Shown piece by piece: positions 1-7,360 of a stretch of 64,000 nt of DNA. The DNA is taken from the NCBI RefSeq assembly GCF_028683135.1, contig NZ_JAJUBB010000005.1, forward strand, positions 186,001-250,000, read 5' to 3'. Each line of letters starts with the position of its first letter. Positions within the stretch are counted from its first letter, which is position 1. This DNA is from Enterovibrio qingdaonensis (lineage in GTDB: Bacteria > Pseudomonadota > Gammaproteobacteria > Enterobacterales > Vibrionaceae). Below the pieces are notes generated by a model. It made no database searches, was not told the origin of the DNA, and worked only from the letters and a program-made list of their open reading frames with translations. A program made the translations under genes and the position numbers.

Positions 1-1315
1 TGAGTTTGTCGATATCTTCCTTTGACATGGCCAGCGGCGGATAATCTTCATATCCTTGCTGCCACAGCTTTGCAGGTATGCGAGACTTTCTGGAATCAGC
101 GTCTTGATGGTACACATCCACTATCCAGCGATGGAATAGTTCTATGAAGGTAGAGAAACGGATCACTGCATCCTTTTCTGGGCTGTACTCCTCTTTTTCC
201 AACACGTTAGAGAAGGTTTTACCTGGGAAGGGATCCAAAAACCTCTTATTGATAGTTCCGAATAGTCGCTCGATGAATGGTTTGAGCCATGGCTTTCTCA
301 CGGGATTAAACTGAATGTTAATTCCTGACTCCAAGCATGCTTGTTCTAAGCTCTCGCTCCAAAACTCTGCCCCATTATCTACGACTAGCGTCTCGATTTT
401 TCCGCTACACGGCCAGTCATGTTGGAAGTCGCTGACAATACTATGAAGGTAATCCTTGGGCTTAGTGGCGTGAATAATCGCTTTACTCACTGAGTCATAG
501 CTTGGTGCTCTGTAGCCAAGATGAAAGCCGACAATACAAGAACTGAACACATCAACGAGTAACGTTAAGTAAGGGCGACCGAGAGGGACAAGAAGTTCAT
601 CATCAATCAAAATGAGATCGAGTGGCGTGTGGTCAATTTCGACCTTTTCTAGAATACGTGTTGGCGGCTTGTGTGTACTGAAATGTCCATACCACTGATC
701 TGCCATGAATTTGCCATGCCTTGCGACAGCAACTTGATAGGGAGGAAGTTGCTTAATGCGTTTTTTGAAGCCCGAATAGGACAGTGGCTTTATAACACCC
801 TCAACAACCCTTTCATTGCTAAGTAATATTTGATCTTTGTAATAAACATGAGCGGTTTTAATCGAACATCTTTTTGTGGTTAAGAATAGCTCCAACGCAT
901 CATGAAAAAATGCACCATCATCTGCGTTTTTTAGTTCATAGTTGCCTTTACGGTGATGTTTCGGAACCAGTGATGTGATTTTCCCTCCCGATATCTCGAA
1001 GCTCTTCCACCAATTGCGAACTGTCCAGCTTGAAGGCGGGCTTGATTCTTTTGCATCTTCAAAGTGTTGCTTAATGAGCGGGTCAAGGTTTTTAGGTGTC
1101 CAGCCACCATTGAGTTTTTTATTGATAAAGGCAAGTAGTCGAAAGCGTTTGATGGCTTCTTCTTTCAGGTGTGCAGGATAGCTATCAAGATCTCTTTCTA
1201 TCAGCTTTTGTGGTTCTTTGGATGGGGAACTATTTGGTCTATTTTCCGAACTCGATGACGGCGAAAATTCATTGTTGAACAGTGGAAAGCTATCGTCGTC
1301 ATCGCTAGAGTTCAT
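1..1315 (-). CDS. tnsB: TnsB transposase, DDE integrase family (3' end cut by window edge)
   Basis: An uninterrupted minus-strand frame of 438 codons runs from ATG at 1315 to the window edge. TnsB binds the transposon ends and makes the 3' cuts and strand transfer. The retroviral integrase core is clear: D228 in DHTPLDL, D313 in VVDNGAEF and E349 in PFIERLFG, giving DD(35)E spacing. The N-terminal 200 residues are basic with predicted helical DNA-binding regions, including SSWTVRNWWKSF near residue 100. The start overlaps the tnsA stop as ATGA, which implies translational coupling. Family members run to about 600-700 residues, so roughly a third of the protein is missing beyond position 1. 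No stop or frameshift is visible, so the gene looks functional. Confidence 0.93.
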   Translation of the reverse strand, partial: MNSSDDDDSFPLFNNEFSPSSSSENRPNSSPSKEPQKLIERDLDSYPAHLKEEAIKRFRLLAFINKKLNGGWTPKNLDPLIKQHFEDAKESSPPSSWTVRNWWKSFEISGGKITSLVPKHHRKGNYELKNADDGAFFHDALELFLTTKRCSIKTAHVYYKDQILLSNERVVEGVIKPLSYSGFKKRIKQLPPYQVAVARHGKFMADQWYGHFSTHKPPTRILEKVEIDHTPLDLILIDDELLVPLGRPYLTLLVDVFSSCIVGFHLGYRAPSYDSVSKAIIHATKPKDYLHSIVSDFQHDWPCSGKIETLVVDNGAEFWSESLEQACLESGINIQFNPVRKPWLKPFIERLFGTINKRFLDPFPGKTFSNVLEKEEYSPEKDAVIRFSTFIELFHRWIVDVYHQDADSRKSRIPAKLWQQGYEDYPPLAMSKEDIDKL

Positions 1316-1938
1316 GCTCCAACCCACACCACACTGTGCATGCCAAATTTCTCTTTATTCAATTCTGCCTGCAATTGCCCACGTGAAATTAACGCCAGGG
1401 CGTTGGCTTTTAACTCTCCGCTAGAGACATGAATCCGTTGTGATAAGTCATTGATGGAAACTAACCCACTTGCTCTCACCACTTTGAGCAACTGCATCTG
1501 GATAGCATTTACCCCAACGATACCTGTATAGCGGTGCAATAACTTCAGATTGTATAGGACTGGATTAACTCTGATTTGGTTATCGGTCACCAATGACAGA
1601 GGACACCCCAAAGATTTTGCCACTTCCATTTTGCCGACAAACTTCCGACGAAAATCATCCCCGTCAATTTTGCTGGCAGGCTTTATCTCCAGAAATGCCT
1701 CACGTCCGTCTTCATAGCTAACCCGAAAATCTGGCGTATAAGGCAGCTTTTTACCTTCAAATTGATAGTAAAAGCCTTCTGGCTGAGCCTCGAAATACAC
1801 AATTTCTTTGCAATATTCGAGGTGAAAGCAAGTATCGAACTCTAATGATGATTCAACGGTAAGAACGGTATTGTTCTTTAAGCTGGAGAATTTAAAGAGG
1901 TTTTTTACGCGAGAGTGCTTTAGATTGCGACGATACAT
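1312..1938 (-). CDS. tnsA: TnsA endonuclease of Tn7-like transposon
   Basis: This 208-residue protein has the order expected of TnsA, which cuts the 5' strands at the element ends and works with TnsB. The N-terminal restriction-endonuclease-like fold shows an acidic residue in ESSLEFD (E29-E33), then Q52 after FEA, D70 in PYTPDF and E84/K86 in LEIKPAS, matching the E-D-(Q/E)-x-K nuclease pattern. The C-terminal half (about 130-208) resembles the winged-helix domain that contacts TnsC. It is shorter than Tn7 TnsA (about 270 residues) but near the length seen in Tn6677-type elements. It is first in the operon, directly inside the right end, and overlaps tnsB by 4 bp. Confidence 0.9.
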   Translation of the reverse strand: MYRRNLKHSRVKNLFKFSSLKNNTVLTVESSLEFDTCFHLEYCKEIVYFEAQPEGFYYQFEGKKLPYTPDFRVSYEDGREAFLEIKPASKIDGDDFRRKFVGKMEVAKSLGCPLSLVTDNQIRVNPVLYNLKLLHRYTGIVGVNAIQMQLLKVVRASGLVSINDLSQRIHVSSGELKANALALISRGQLQAELNKEKFGMHSVVWVGA

Positions 1939-1981
1939 GGGCGTTTACCGCATGTTGTTTTGTTACAAATAAATGTAGTTG

Positions 1982-2041
1982 TGCAATCTTATGGTGTCAA
2001 TTTGCAAGCTTGTGGTGCTAATTTGCAAACTTATGGTGTCA
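1982..2041. repeat. Three tandem TnsB-binding-site-like end repeats, 21-bp period
   Basis: Copies begin at 1982, 2003 and 2024 on the plus strand with consensus TGCAANCTTRTGGTGTCA. Copies 1 and 3 are nearly identical; copy 2 differs at a few bases (GTGGTGCTA). The exact 21-bp spacing equals two helical turns, and the outermost copy ends 6 bp inside the transposon tip. This is the arrangement of TnsB sites in a Tn7-like right end. The complement contains ACCATAAG, similar to the ACCATAA core that I recall from Tn6677 ends. Confidence 0.85.
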
Positions 2042-2059
2042 GAAACAAAAACGCTAGAT

Positions 2060-2173
2060 GGGTGGAAGCCTCCCCAGCCACATCCCGGCACACACGTCCC
2101 AAGCGCGGGCTGCTTCCTTCCGGATCTGACCCAGTTCACAAGTTAGTGTTGCGGGAGGACCAAGGAGGCCTCC
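2060..2173 (-). ncRNA. ffs: Signal recognition particle 4.5S RNA
   Basis: The minus strand carries the bacterial SRP RNA. The conserved apical segment GGTCAGATCCGGAAGGAAGC (GGAA tetraloop and flanking internal loops) lies at about 2113-2132, followed by GCAGCC, then GTGTGCCGGGATGT, as in E. coli 4.5S RNA. The termini pair: GGAGGCCTCC at 2164-2173 with GGGAGGCTTCC near 2063-2073 (one G-U pair). The length is about 114 nt. The RNA acts with Ffh in co-translational targeting of membrane proteins. The gene is intact despite the adjacent transposon, as expected of an attachment site that spares its host gene. Confidence 0.95.
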
Positions 2174-2300
2174 ATAGATTTGATACACCTAAAGTTTCTT
2201 GAGAAAGAAACCGTTGGTTCGAGCGCATTATGTGGGATGGCCGCGACCAATGCAAGGGGTTATCGGGGTTTCGCTTATCAAGTGGTGAGATTTTACCCGC

Positions 2301-3029
2301 CTACTCTTCTTCATTTTCTGTATTGATCAAATAATCTCCAAGCCAAGCAATGGTGAGAGACAGTAGCCACGCTACAAATACCGGGTTAGGTACGCTGAAT
2401 TCAGGGATCACCACGATGGTCGCAAACGCAATGGCAGGAAGAATCACACTCAGTTTATCGCCGCGTGAGTCACCACCAATGCGCTGCAGTTCTTGCAGGG
2501 TTAACGCCAATACGCTGCCACAGAAGGCCAGCAACGCAGCTTGCGACCAGCCACCAGCAAAAAGGACAACAATCAGAACCGCTGGCCACCAGCTCACTTG
2601 AACGGGCTTCCAGAAATAAACAGATACCCACACCAAAATCACACACAGTATCTGCATTAAGGTGTAGCTCATCGCCCCACCGAGCTTTTGGTCGCTTTGC
2701 AGTGCTAACAAGCCGCACTCCATCGCTATGATCACGGAGATCACAAGCACAGACACTTGCCAGTTACGCTTAACGCCGGTGATCAGTACCAGTGCGGGCA
2801 AAATCATCCAAAGGCTGAGCGATATAGAGATGGGCTGATCCGGTGTTACCGCACCAAAGCCAACCAGACTCAACGCGAGAATCCATACAGCAATACCACC
2901 GCGCGCAAAGAAAAGCGCAGGAATAGCGAAGGCAATTAACGGGATGTTGCCATCAGCAATCGCTAGTGAAAGTGCCGCTCCCACTACCATCACTGCTGAC
3001 GTTATCATGAGCATTGTCGAATACCACAT
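2301..3029 (-). CDS. Uncharacterised multipass inner-membrane protein
   Basis: A 242-residue, strongly hydrophobic protein with about eight membrane segments from the N terminus to residue 235, and an acidic C-terminal tail (NTENEEE). The start at 3029 is chosen because AAGGAGG lies 7 nt upstream; an in-frame GTG at 3035 is too close to it. I recognise no family motif and assign no function. It lies between ffs and atl, a position that is empty in E. coli, and is divergent from atl. Confidence 0.75.
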   Translation of the reverse strand: MWYSTMLMITSAVMVVGAALSLAIADGNIPLIAFAIPALFFARGGIAVWILALSLVGFGAVTPDQPISISLSLWMILPALVLITGVKRNWQVSVLVISVIIAMECGLLALQSDQKLGGAMSYTLMQILCVILVWVSVYFWKPVQVSWWPAVLIVVLFAGGWSQAALLAFCGSVLALTLQELQRIGGDSRGDKLSVILPAIAFATIVVIPEFSVPNPVFVAWLLSLTIAWLGDYLINTENEEE

Positions 3030-3170
3030 AGCCACACCTCCTTGCGCTTCTATGTCGACCTTTTTGTTCTACAAGCGTGTGGTTTTCTTTAAGGCTTATG
3101 CCCTTTCTTTATCTTTGTTCGTACACACTTGGTATGATTGTTCTTACGTAAATTTAGCTCAATCAATGTA

Positions 3171-3497
3171 ATGACTACTTTCAATATGCCTAATTTTGAT
3201 CTGCAAATCTATGCCGTGCTGGCGCAGATTCCTCAAGGAAAAGTAACAACTTACGGCGACGTCGCAAAAATGGCGGGCTACCCTCGGCATGCGCGTCATG
3301 TGGGAAAATTATTAGGCGCATTACCCAAAGATAGTCGCCTGCCTTGGTTTAGAGTGGTGAACGCGAAAGGGATGATTTCTCTGACGGGAGCGAGATTCAC
3401 GGTACAACGTGAAAAACTGTTGGATGACGGTATCGAGGTAAAAGAAAACGGCACCATTTCTTTGCGCCGTTTCCGTTGGGATGGAGAGCCTGCTTAG
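3171..3497 (+). CDS. atl: Alkyltransferase-like protein (MGMT family, Atl)
   Basis: A 108-residue protein of the MGMT C-terminal domain family, similar to E. coli Atl (YbaZ). Motifs include GKVTTYGDVAKMAGYPRHARHVG and the helix-turn-helix. The methyl-acceptor PCHRV motif is replaced by PWFRVV, so there is no acceptor cysteine. Atl proteins bind O6-alkylguanine lesions and pass them to nucleotide excision repair. Unlike the usual PWHRV, the histidine is also changed, to Phe. The start ATG at 3171 gives E. coli-like N-terminal length; a TTG at 3138 would extend it. It converges on ybaY with a 4-bp overlap. Confidence 0.88.
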   Translation: MTTFNMPNFDLQIYAVLAQIPQGKVTTYGDVAKMAGYPRHARHVGKLLGALPKDSRLPWFRVVNAKGMISLTGARFTVQREKLLDDGIEVKENGTISLRRFRWDGEPA

Positions 3498-3913
3498 CGT
3501 TGTACGCTAACGACTTGTATTCTGACATTTGCCGTATGATCAGGGTCAGTGATCACGTTATACGCCGTATCACTGATAAACATGAGCTCCCCATCTACTT
3601 CAATTTTTGCGCTCACACTGTAGGTGTGATTTGGCTTAATTTCTGAAGGAGAGTAGCTGAGGTTAAACGGTAAAGGCACCTGTTGGCCTTCCGTAATGTA
3701 TGATTGGCTACTGATCACATCCATCGGTGCATCAGCCAAGGATACGTCTGCCAGTGTTACCGTTAGCTTTGCGTTGTCTGGCAATGCGATGCGCTGAAGG
3801 TAATAAACATCCCCGATAATATTTGCCATGTCCCTATCTTCCATGAAGCTACTGCATGCAGTGAATGCGAGCAGCGACAGTGCCGCAAAAAAACCAAAAA
3901 ACACCTTCTTCAT
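3494..3913 (-). CDS. ybaY: YbaY-family outer-membrane lipoprotein
   Basis: A 139-residue lipoprotein. The N terminus MKKVFFGFFAALSLLAFTAC is a type II signal peptide with its lipobox cysteine at residue 20. The rest matches the YbaY domain (type III secretion pilotin-like fold), with QRIALPDNAKLTVTLADVSLADAP and a following beta-rich segment on intended inhibitor-like or copper/chaperone-like roles that are not established. The gene keeps the E. coli neighbourhood tesB-ybaY-atl-ffs. The start at 3913 follows a GGAG site; an upstream start at 3928 would spoil the signal peptide. Confidence 0.85.
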   Translation of the reverse strand: MKKVFFGFFAALSLLAFTACSSFMEDRDMANIIGDVYYLQRIALPDNAKLTVTLADVSLADAPMDVISSQSYITEGQQVPLPFNLSYSPSEIKPNHTYSVSAKIEVDGELMFISDTAYNVITDPDHTANVRIQVVSVQR

Positions 3914-4139
3914 GGTACTGAGCTCCAACGTCTAAGCTGTATAGAGAAAACTAACAATAGTGTAACAGGATTGAATAAAAACCCGCATCCAATTTATGGG
4001 TTTAAGATCACAGGTTTTCACACTGACACACTCTAGCTCTGGTATATTAACCTCTAGATTCCAAATAATTTATGGATAAATTGAGAGGAATATGTCATTT
4101 CTTTGTCAATTTATGCAAAGTGCGTGTATCAGAGGGTTT

Positions 4140-5006
4140 ATGAGCACAAAACTTGAAGAGTTGCTAACACTACTCAAGCTAGAACAAATTGAAGAAGGCA
4201 TTTACCGCGGCCAGAGTGAAAACTTGGGCTTACCTCAAGTATACGGCGGTCAAGTCATTGGTCAGGCGCTTTCTGCAGCCAAAGGAACGGTCAGTGGCGA
4301 CCGTTTCGTGCATTCCTTTCACAGTTATTTTCTAAGACCCGGCGATCCAGAAAAACCGATCGTTTACGACGTTGAAAACCTGCGTGATGGCAACAGTTTC
4401 AGCACGCGACGTGTTAAAGCCATTCAGTACGGTCAACCTATTTTCTACCTCACGGCCTCTTACCACAAAAACGAGCCTGGCTTTGAGCACCAGTCAGCCA
4501 TGCCGCAAGTGGCAGGCCCTGATGGATTGATGTCAGAAAAGCAATTGGTCGACAGTATTGCACAGCATCTTCCTAAAAAGCTCATTGAAACCTTCGGTGG
4601 TGAACGTCCGATTGAAGTGCGTCCAGTCAATATCATTAACCCACTTCAACCTCAAAAAGCAGAAGCGAAGCAATACCTTTGGATCCGCGCTAACGGCAAA
4701 ATGAGTGACGATCTTCGCGTGCATCAATACTTGCTGGCTTACGCGTCAGACTGGGGCTTTTTAACCACCGCATTGCAACCGCACGGCGTGACAGTGATGA
4801 CGCCAAAACTGAAAGTCGCCACCATTGACCATGCGATGTGGTTCCACCGCGAATTCCGTATGGACGAGTGGCTGCTGTTTGCTATCGATAGCCCTTCCGC
4901 TCACGGTTCTCGTGGTCTCGTTCGCGGTGAAATATTCAATCAACGCGGTGAGCTTGTTGCTTCGGCCGTTCAAGAAGGTTTGATGCGTCAGAGCAAAAAA
5001 TCCTAG
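4140..5006 (+). CDS. tesB: Acyl-CoA thioesterase II
   Basis: A 288-residue double-hotdog thioesterase, against 286 for E. coli TesB. It hydrolyses medium- and long-chain acyl-CoA to free acid and CoA in the cytoplasm. Typical motifs are [30 protein letters not shown] in the first hotdog and [19 protein letters not shown] and [13 protein letters not shown] in the second. The start at 4140 is chosen by homology to MSxxL; the longer frame from 4092 adds an unrelated tail. It is divergent from ybaY and followed by a strong terminator. Confidence 0.95.
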   Translation: MSTKLEELLTLLKLEQIEEGIYRGQSENLGLPQVYGGQVIGQALSAAKGTVSGDRFVHSFHSYFLRPGDPEKPIVYDVENLRDGNSFSTRRVKAIQYGQPIFYLTASYHKNEPGFEHQSAMPQVAGPDGLMSEKQLVDSIAQHLPKKLIETFGGERPIEVRPVNIINPLQPQKAEAKQYLWIRANGKMSDDLRVHQYLLAYASDWGFLTTALQPHGVTVMTPKLKVATIDHAMWFHREFRMDEWLLFAIDSPSAHGSRGLVRGEIFNQRGELVASAVQEGLMRQSKKS

Positions 5007-5007
5007 T

Positions 5008-5039
5008 AAAAAAGGCCAGCGACATCGCTGGCCTTTTTT
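5008..5039. terminator. Bidirectional intrinsic terminator between tesB and the porin gene
   Basis: The stem AAGGCCAGCG/CGCTGGCCTT has a short ACAT-type loop and is flanked by A and T runs on both sides, so it can end transcription of the convergent tesB and porin genes. Confidence 0.9.
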
Positions 5040-5052
5040 CTGCTAGGCCGAC

Positions 5053-5976
5053 TTAGAAGTCGTAACGAACACCCGCTTGCAGCTGATCATCTTTGCCTTT
5101 TAAGCCTTCGAATTTGTAACCCACGTACGTACGGAAGTGACCATTAAACTTGTAAACCGCTTCTGCAGCGAAGTTGTTCGCTTCTTCAGTGTTCGTGTTG
5201 TCGAACTCACCGAAGTTGTATACCGCCACCAATTTCAGTTCTTTGGTCGCCTTGTATTGCGCTGCTAGTTCGTAACCCGTGTAGTCTTGCTTGCTCTTTG
5301 AACCCGTGGTGAACAGCGCACCCAGCGTAATGCCGCCTTGCGCGAATTGTGCAACAACGTTGATTTGGTCGTCAGTTTCGGTGCCTGCATCTTGTGCAAC
5401 GTAACCCGCGCCCAGACTTACAGAACCCATACCGTACATGGCTGAGATGCCGTAGCTGTCTGCATCTTTTTCGTCTGCTGCAATGTAGTTAGCCTGAATA
5501 GACAGGGCATCAAACTCGCCCGCGTAAAGGAAATTGTTGTCGCGCTTGTCTTTGTTGCCTGACACTAAATCCGCAGCGTCGCCACCAAAGGTCGCCATGA
5601 CATCAGTCACATTCGTCAATTGAACTTGCGCAGAGTCTTGCTTACCGTAAGAAAACTCACCGACTGTTGTACCAACACCTGCGAAGATGTAGCGGTTTTT
5701 CAGGCTGTCATCACCTGAAAACTCCGCTTCATACTTACCAAAGCCGTAAAGGTCATCTGAAAGTGCCGTCTTTCCTTTCAAATTAACGCGTGCACGAGAT
5801 TTGTCTTCAAACGTGCTGTTGCTGTCACTTTCATTACCATCAGACACATTAAAACGCGCTTCAGCACGGCCCCCCACTTTCAAAACAGTGCCTTCACTGT
5901 CGTAAACCGTTGCTGCATTTGCTGGAAGTGAAGTCAGAGCGACAAGTATTGCGGACGTTAACACTGCGATTTTCAT
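5053..5976 (-). CDS. Gram-negative general porin (OmpC/OmpU-like family)
   Basis: A 307-residue outer-membrane beta-barrel protein with a signal peptide (MKIAVLTSAILVALTSLPANA, cleavage after residue 21). The mature start is ATVYDSEGTVLKVGGRAEAR, a typical first strand of trimeric porins. Alternating strands such as KGKTALSDDLYGFGKYEAEF and GVGTTVGEFSYGKQDS follow, and the C terminus is the BamA-recognised phenylalanine (AGVRYDF). The barrel is probably 16-stranded. It should allow diffusion of small solutes, with specificity unknown. It is slightly shorter than Vibrio OmpU (about 330-340 residues). SD-like AAGGTAG precedes the ATG. Confidence 0.88.
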   Translation of the reverse strand: MKIAVLTSAILVALTSLPANAATVYDSEGTVLKVGGRAEARFNVSDGNESDSNSTFEDKSRARVNLKGKTALSDDLYGFGKYEAEFSGDDSLKNRYIFAGVGTTVGEFSYGKQDSAQVQLTNVTDVMATFGGDAADLVSGNKDKRDNNFLYAGEFDALSIQANYIAADEKDADSYGISAMYGMGSVSLGAGYVAQDAGTETDDQINVVAQFAQGGITLGALFTTGSKSKQDYTGYELAAQYKATKELKLVAVYNFGEFDNTNTEEANNFAAEAVYKFNGHFRTYVGYKFEGLKGKDDQLQAGVRYDF

Positions 5977-6265
5977 TTTTTACTACCTTATTGTATTTGA
6001 GGGGCTTTCCTGCCCAATAAAGAAAAAGCGGGGCTAAAGGTAGAAGAGAAAAATGACGATTGGGTTTCTATCCCGTGACGTTTTGGTTCAACGAAAATGA
6101 CGAAACGATGACGAAGGATCGGGTTCTCATTTCACTGAAAATGTGAGGTTTTTTACGCATTATTGCGTTCGAGAGATATCACTTAAAATGTGCTGTCGGA
6201 AATATTCAATACAGCCCAAGAGCCTTGGATTAAGCTACAGAAAAACCGCTTACAAGGATGCTGAC

Positions 6266-6649
6266 ATGATTTTTCGATACACCATTTTATACGTCGAAGA
6301 CGTGGCAAGAACCCTGTCGTTTTATGAAGAAGCGTTTGGTTTAACGCGGGGCTTTTTACATGAAAGTGGCGACTATGGTGAGCTTATCACCGGCGAAACC
6401 AAGTTGGCTTTTTCATCCATGACGCTGATGAAAGAACTGGGTAAAAACCCAAAACCTCTGGATGCCTCCTCGTCAAGTTTTGAAATCGCCTTTGAAACCG
6501 ATGACGTAAAAGCCAAATTGGCAAAGGCCATAGACGCGGGTGCAGTCTTGGTTCAAGACGTCGAACACATGCCGTGGGGGCAAACCACCGCTTATGTTCG
6601 CGATATCAATGGCACGCTGGTTGAAATTTGTACCCCAGTTACCCCGTAG
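6266..6649 (+). CDS. VOC-superfamily (glyoxalase/bleomycin-resistance fold) protein
   Basis: A 127-residue protein made of two beta-alpha-beta-beta-beta modules: IFRYTILYVEDVARTLSFYEEAFGL opens the first and SFEIAFETDDVKAKLAKAIDAGA the second. The end, WGQTTAYVRDINGTLVEIC, carries the usual metal-site glutamate. The substrate cannot be told from sequence. ATG at 6266 follows AAGGA. It converges on an AraC-type regulator, which may or may not control it. Confidence 0.82.
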   Translation: MIFRYTILYVEDVARTLSFYEEAFGLTRGFLHESGDYGELITGETKLAFSSMTLMKELGKNPKPLDASSSSFEIAFETDDVKAKLAKAIDAGAVLVQDVEHMPWGQTTAYVRDINGTLVEICTPVTP

Positions 6650-6687
6650 CCGTTGACCAGTAACAGAAGCGAAAAGACACCCATGAC

Positions 6688-7320
6688 TCAAAAGCCAGGA
6701 GCAGTGAGTTGACTTAAAAGATCATGGCGACCTTTTAGCACTGTGGGAGTGACGCCAAACCAACGTTTAATTTCTCGAGTGAGATGAGCCTGATCGGCAT
6801 ACCCTTCATCAAAGGCAATATCGCAAAGTGGCTTTCCTTCACCAATGGAAAGTGCGCTTTGTCGTGCCCGTGCCAATTGCAGCCAAAACACAGGTGAGGT
6901 CCCTGTTTCACGAGATAAACAACGCTGAAGTGTCCGTTCACTCACTCCCAAAGTCGAGGCCAGTGACGAGGTTTTCCCTTGGTGAATACGGGTTTGAGCG
7001 AGAATTTCCGCCACATTGGGGCAAAGGTGAGTAAATACGGCAATTTTATCTGCAATATCATTAGGTGACTCACGAATGGCCGAAAGAAGGCCCGCCTCGT
7101 TTATGGATGTTCCCGGCGCAAACCGAAACCCCATCATGACAACGCCCGGCCTCATTTCAACCTGAATGGTATTCGCATATAGCGGCGAGACATGCACAGC
7201 CCTTCCCTCGCCTTCTTCCGTGACAATGACATCCCGACAGCCATCCGGCACCACACTCAGTGTGGCAAGCTCTGTGACTGATGAGTGCCAAATATCAATG
7301 ACGGTATCGGGATTCACCAT
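6688..7320 (-). CDS. AraC-family transcriptional regulator
   Basis: A 210-residue protein. The N-terminal half (VVPDGCRDVIVTEE and GVVMMGFRFAPG) resembles the sensor region of the small AraC regulators that often flank glyoxalase or DNA-alkylation genes. The C-terminal half (about 110-205) is the AraC double helix-turn-helix, with LASTLGVSERTLQRCL and DIAFDEGYADQAHLTREIKRWFG. The ligand is unknown. It lies 40 bp downstream of mdlB on the same strand, with its own GAGGA ribosome-binding site. Confidence 0.85.
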   Translation of the reverse strand: MVNPDTVIDIWHSSVTELATLSVVPDGCRDVIVTEEGEGRAVHVSPLYANTIQVEMRPGVVMMGFRFAPGTSINEAGLLSAIRESPNDIADKIAVFTHLCPNVAEILAQTRIHQGKTSSLASTLGVSERTLQRCLSRETGTSPVFWLQLARARQSALSIGEGKPLCDIAFDEGYADQAHLTREIKRWFGVTPTVLKGRHDLLSQLTAPGF

Positions 7321-7360
7321 ACTGTCCTCTGCCGTTATCCAGCCTGATGGCTATTTGCCG

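Larger units (their letters stand above)
1..2047 (-). mobile_element. Right end of a Tn7-like transposon inserted downstream of ffs (partial)
   Basis: The segment holds tnsB (open at the window edge), tnsA, and a terminal array of three end repeats. Reading inward on the minus strand from 2047, the end starts TGTTTCTGACACCATAAG, a TGT-type terminus followed by a TnsB-site-like repeat, as in Tn7 relatives. The tnsA-proximal (right) end faces the ffs gene, whose 3' end is at about 2060, so the element lies 13 bp beyond it. ffs is one of the known attachment sites of Tn7-like elements, including type I-F3 CRISPR-associated transposons. The left end, tnsC, tniQ and any cas genes are outside the window, so the CRISPR assignment is inference. 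Bases 2048-2052 (AAAAC) would be one copy of the 5-bp target duplication. Confidence 0.88.

Noticed and set aside
1-2047. CRISPR array in the visible part of the transposon
   Set aside because: The repeated units at 1982-2041 are only three, with no unique spacers, and match TnsB sites instead.
1960-2202. Plus-strand frame across the transposon end and ffs
   Set aside because: It spans the SRP RNA gene and end repeats, so the open frame is chance.
5977-6265. Small RNA gene upstream of the porin gene
   Set aside because: The gap has short inverted repeats but no clear promoter-terminator pair, so no RNA gene is called.
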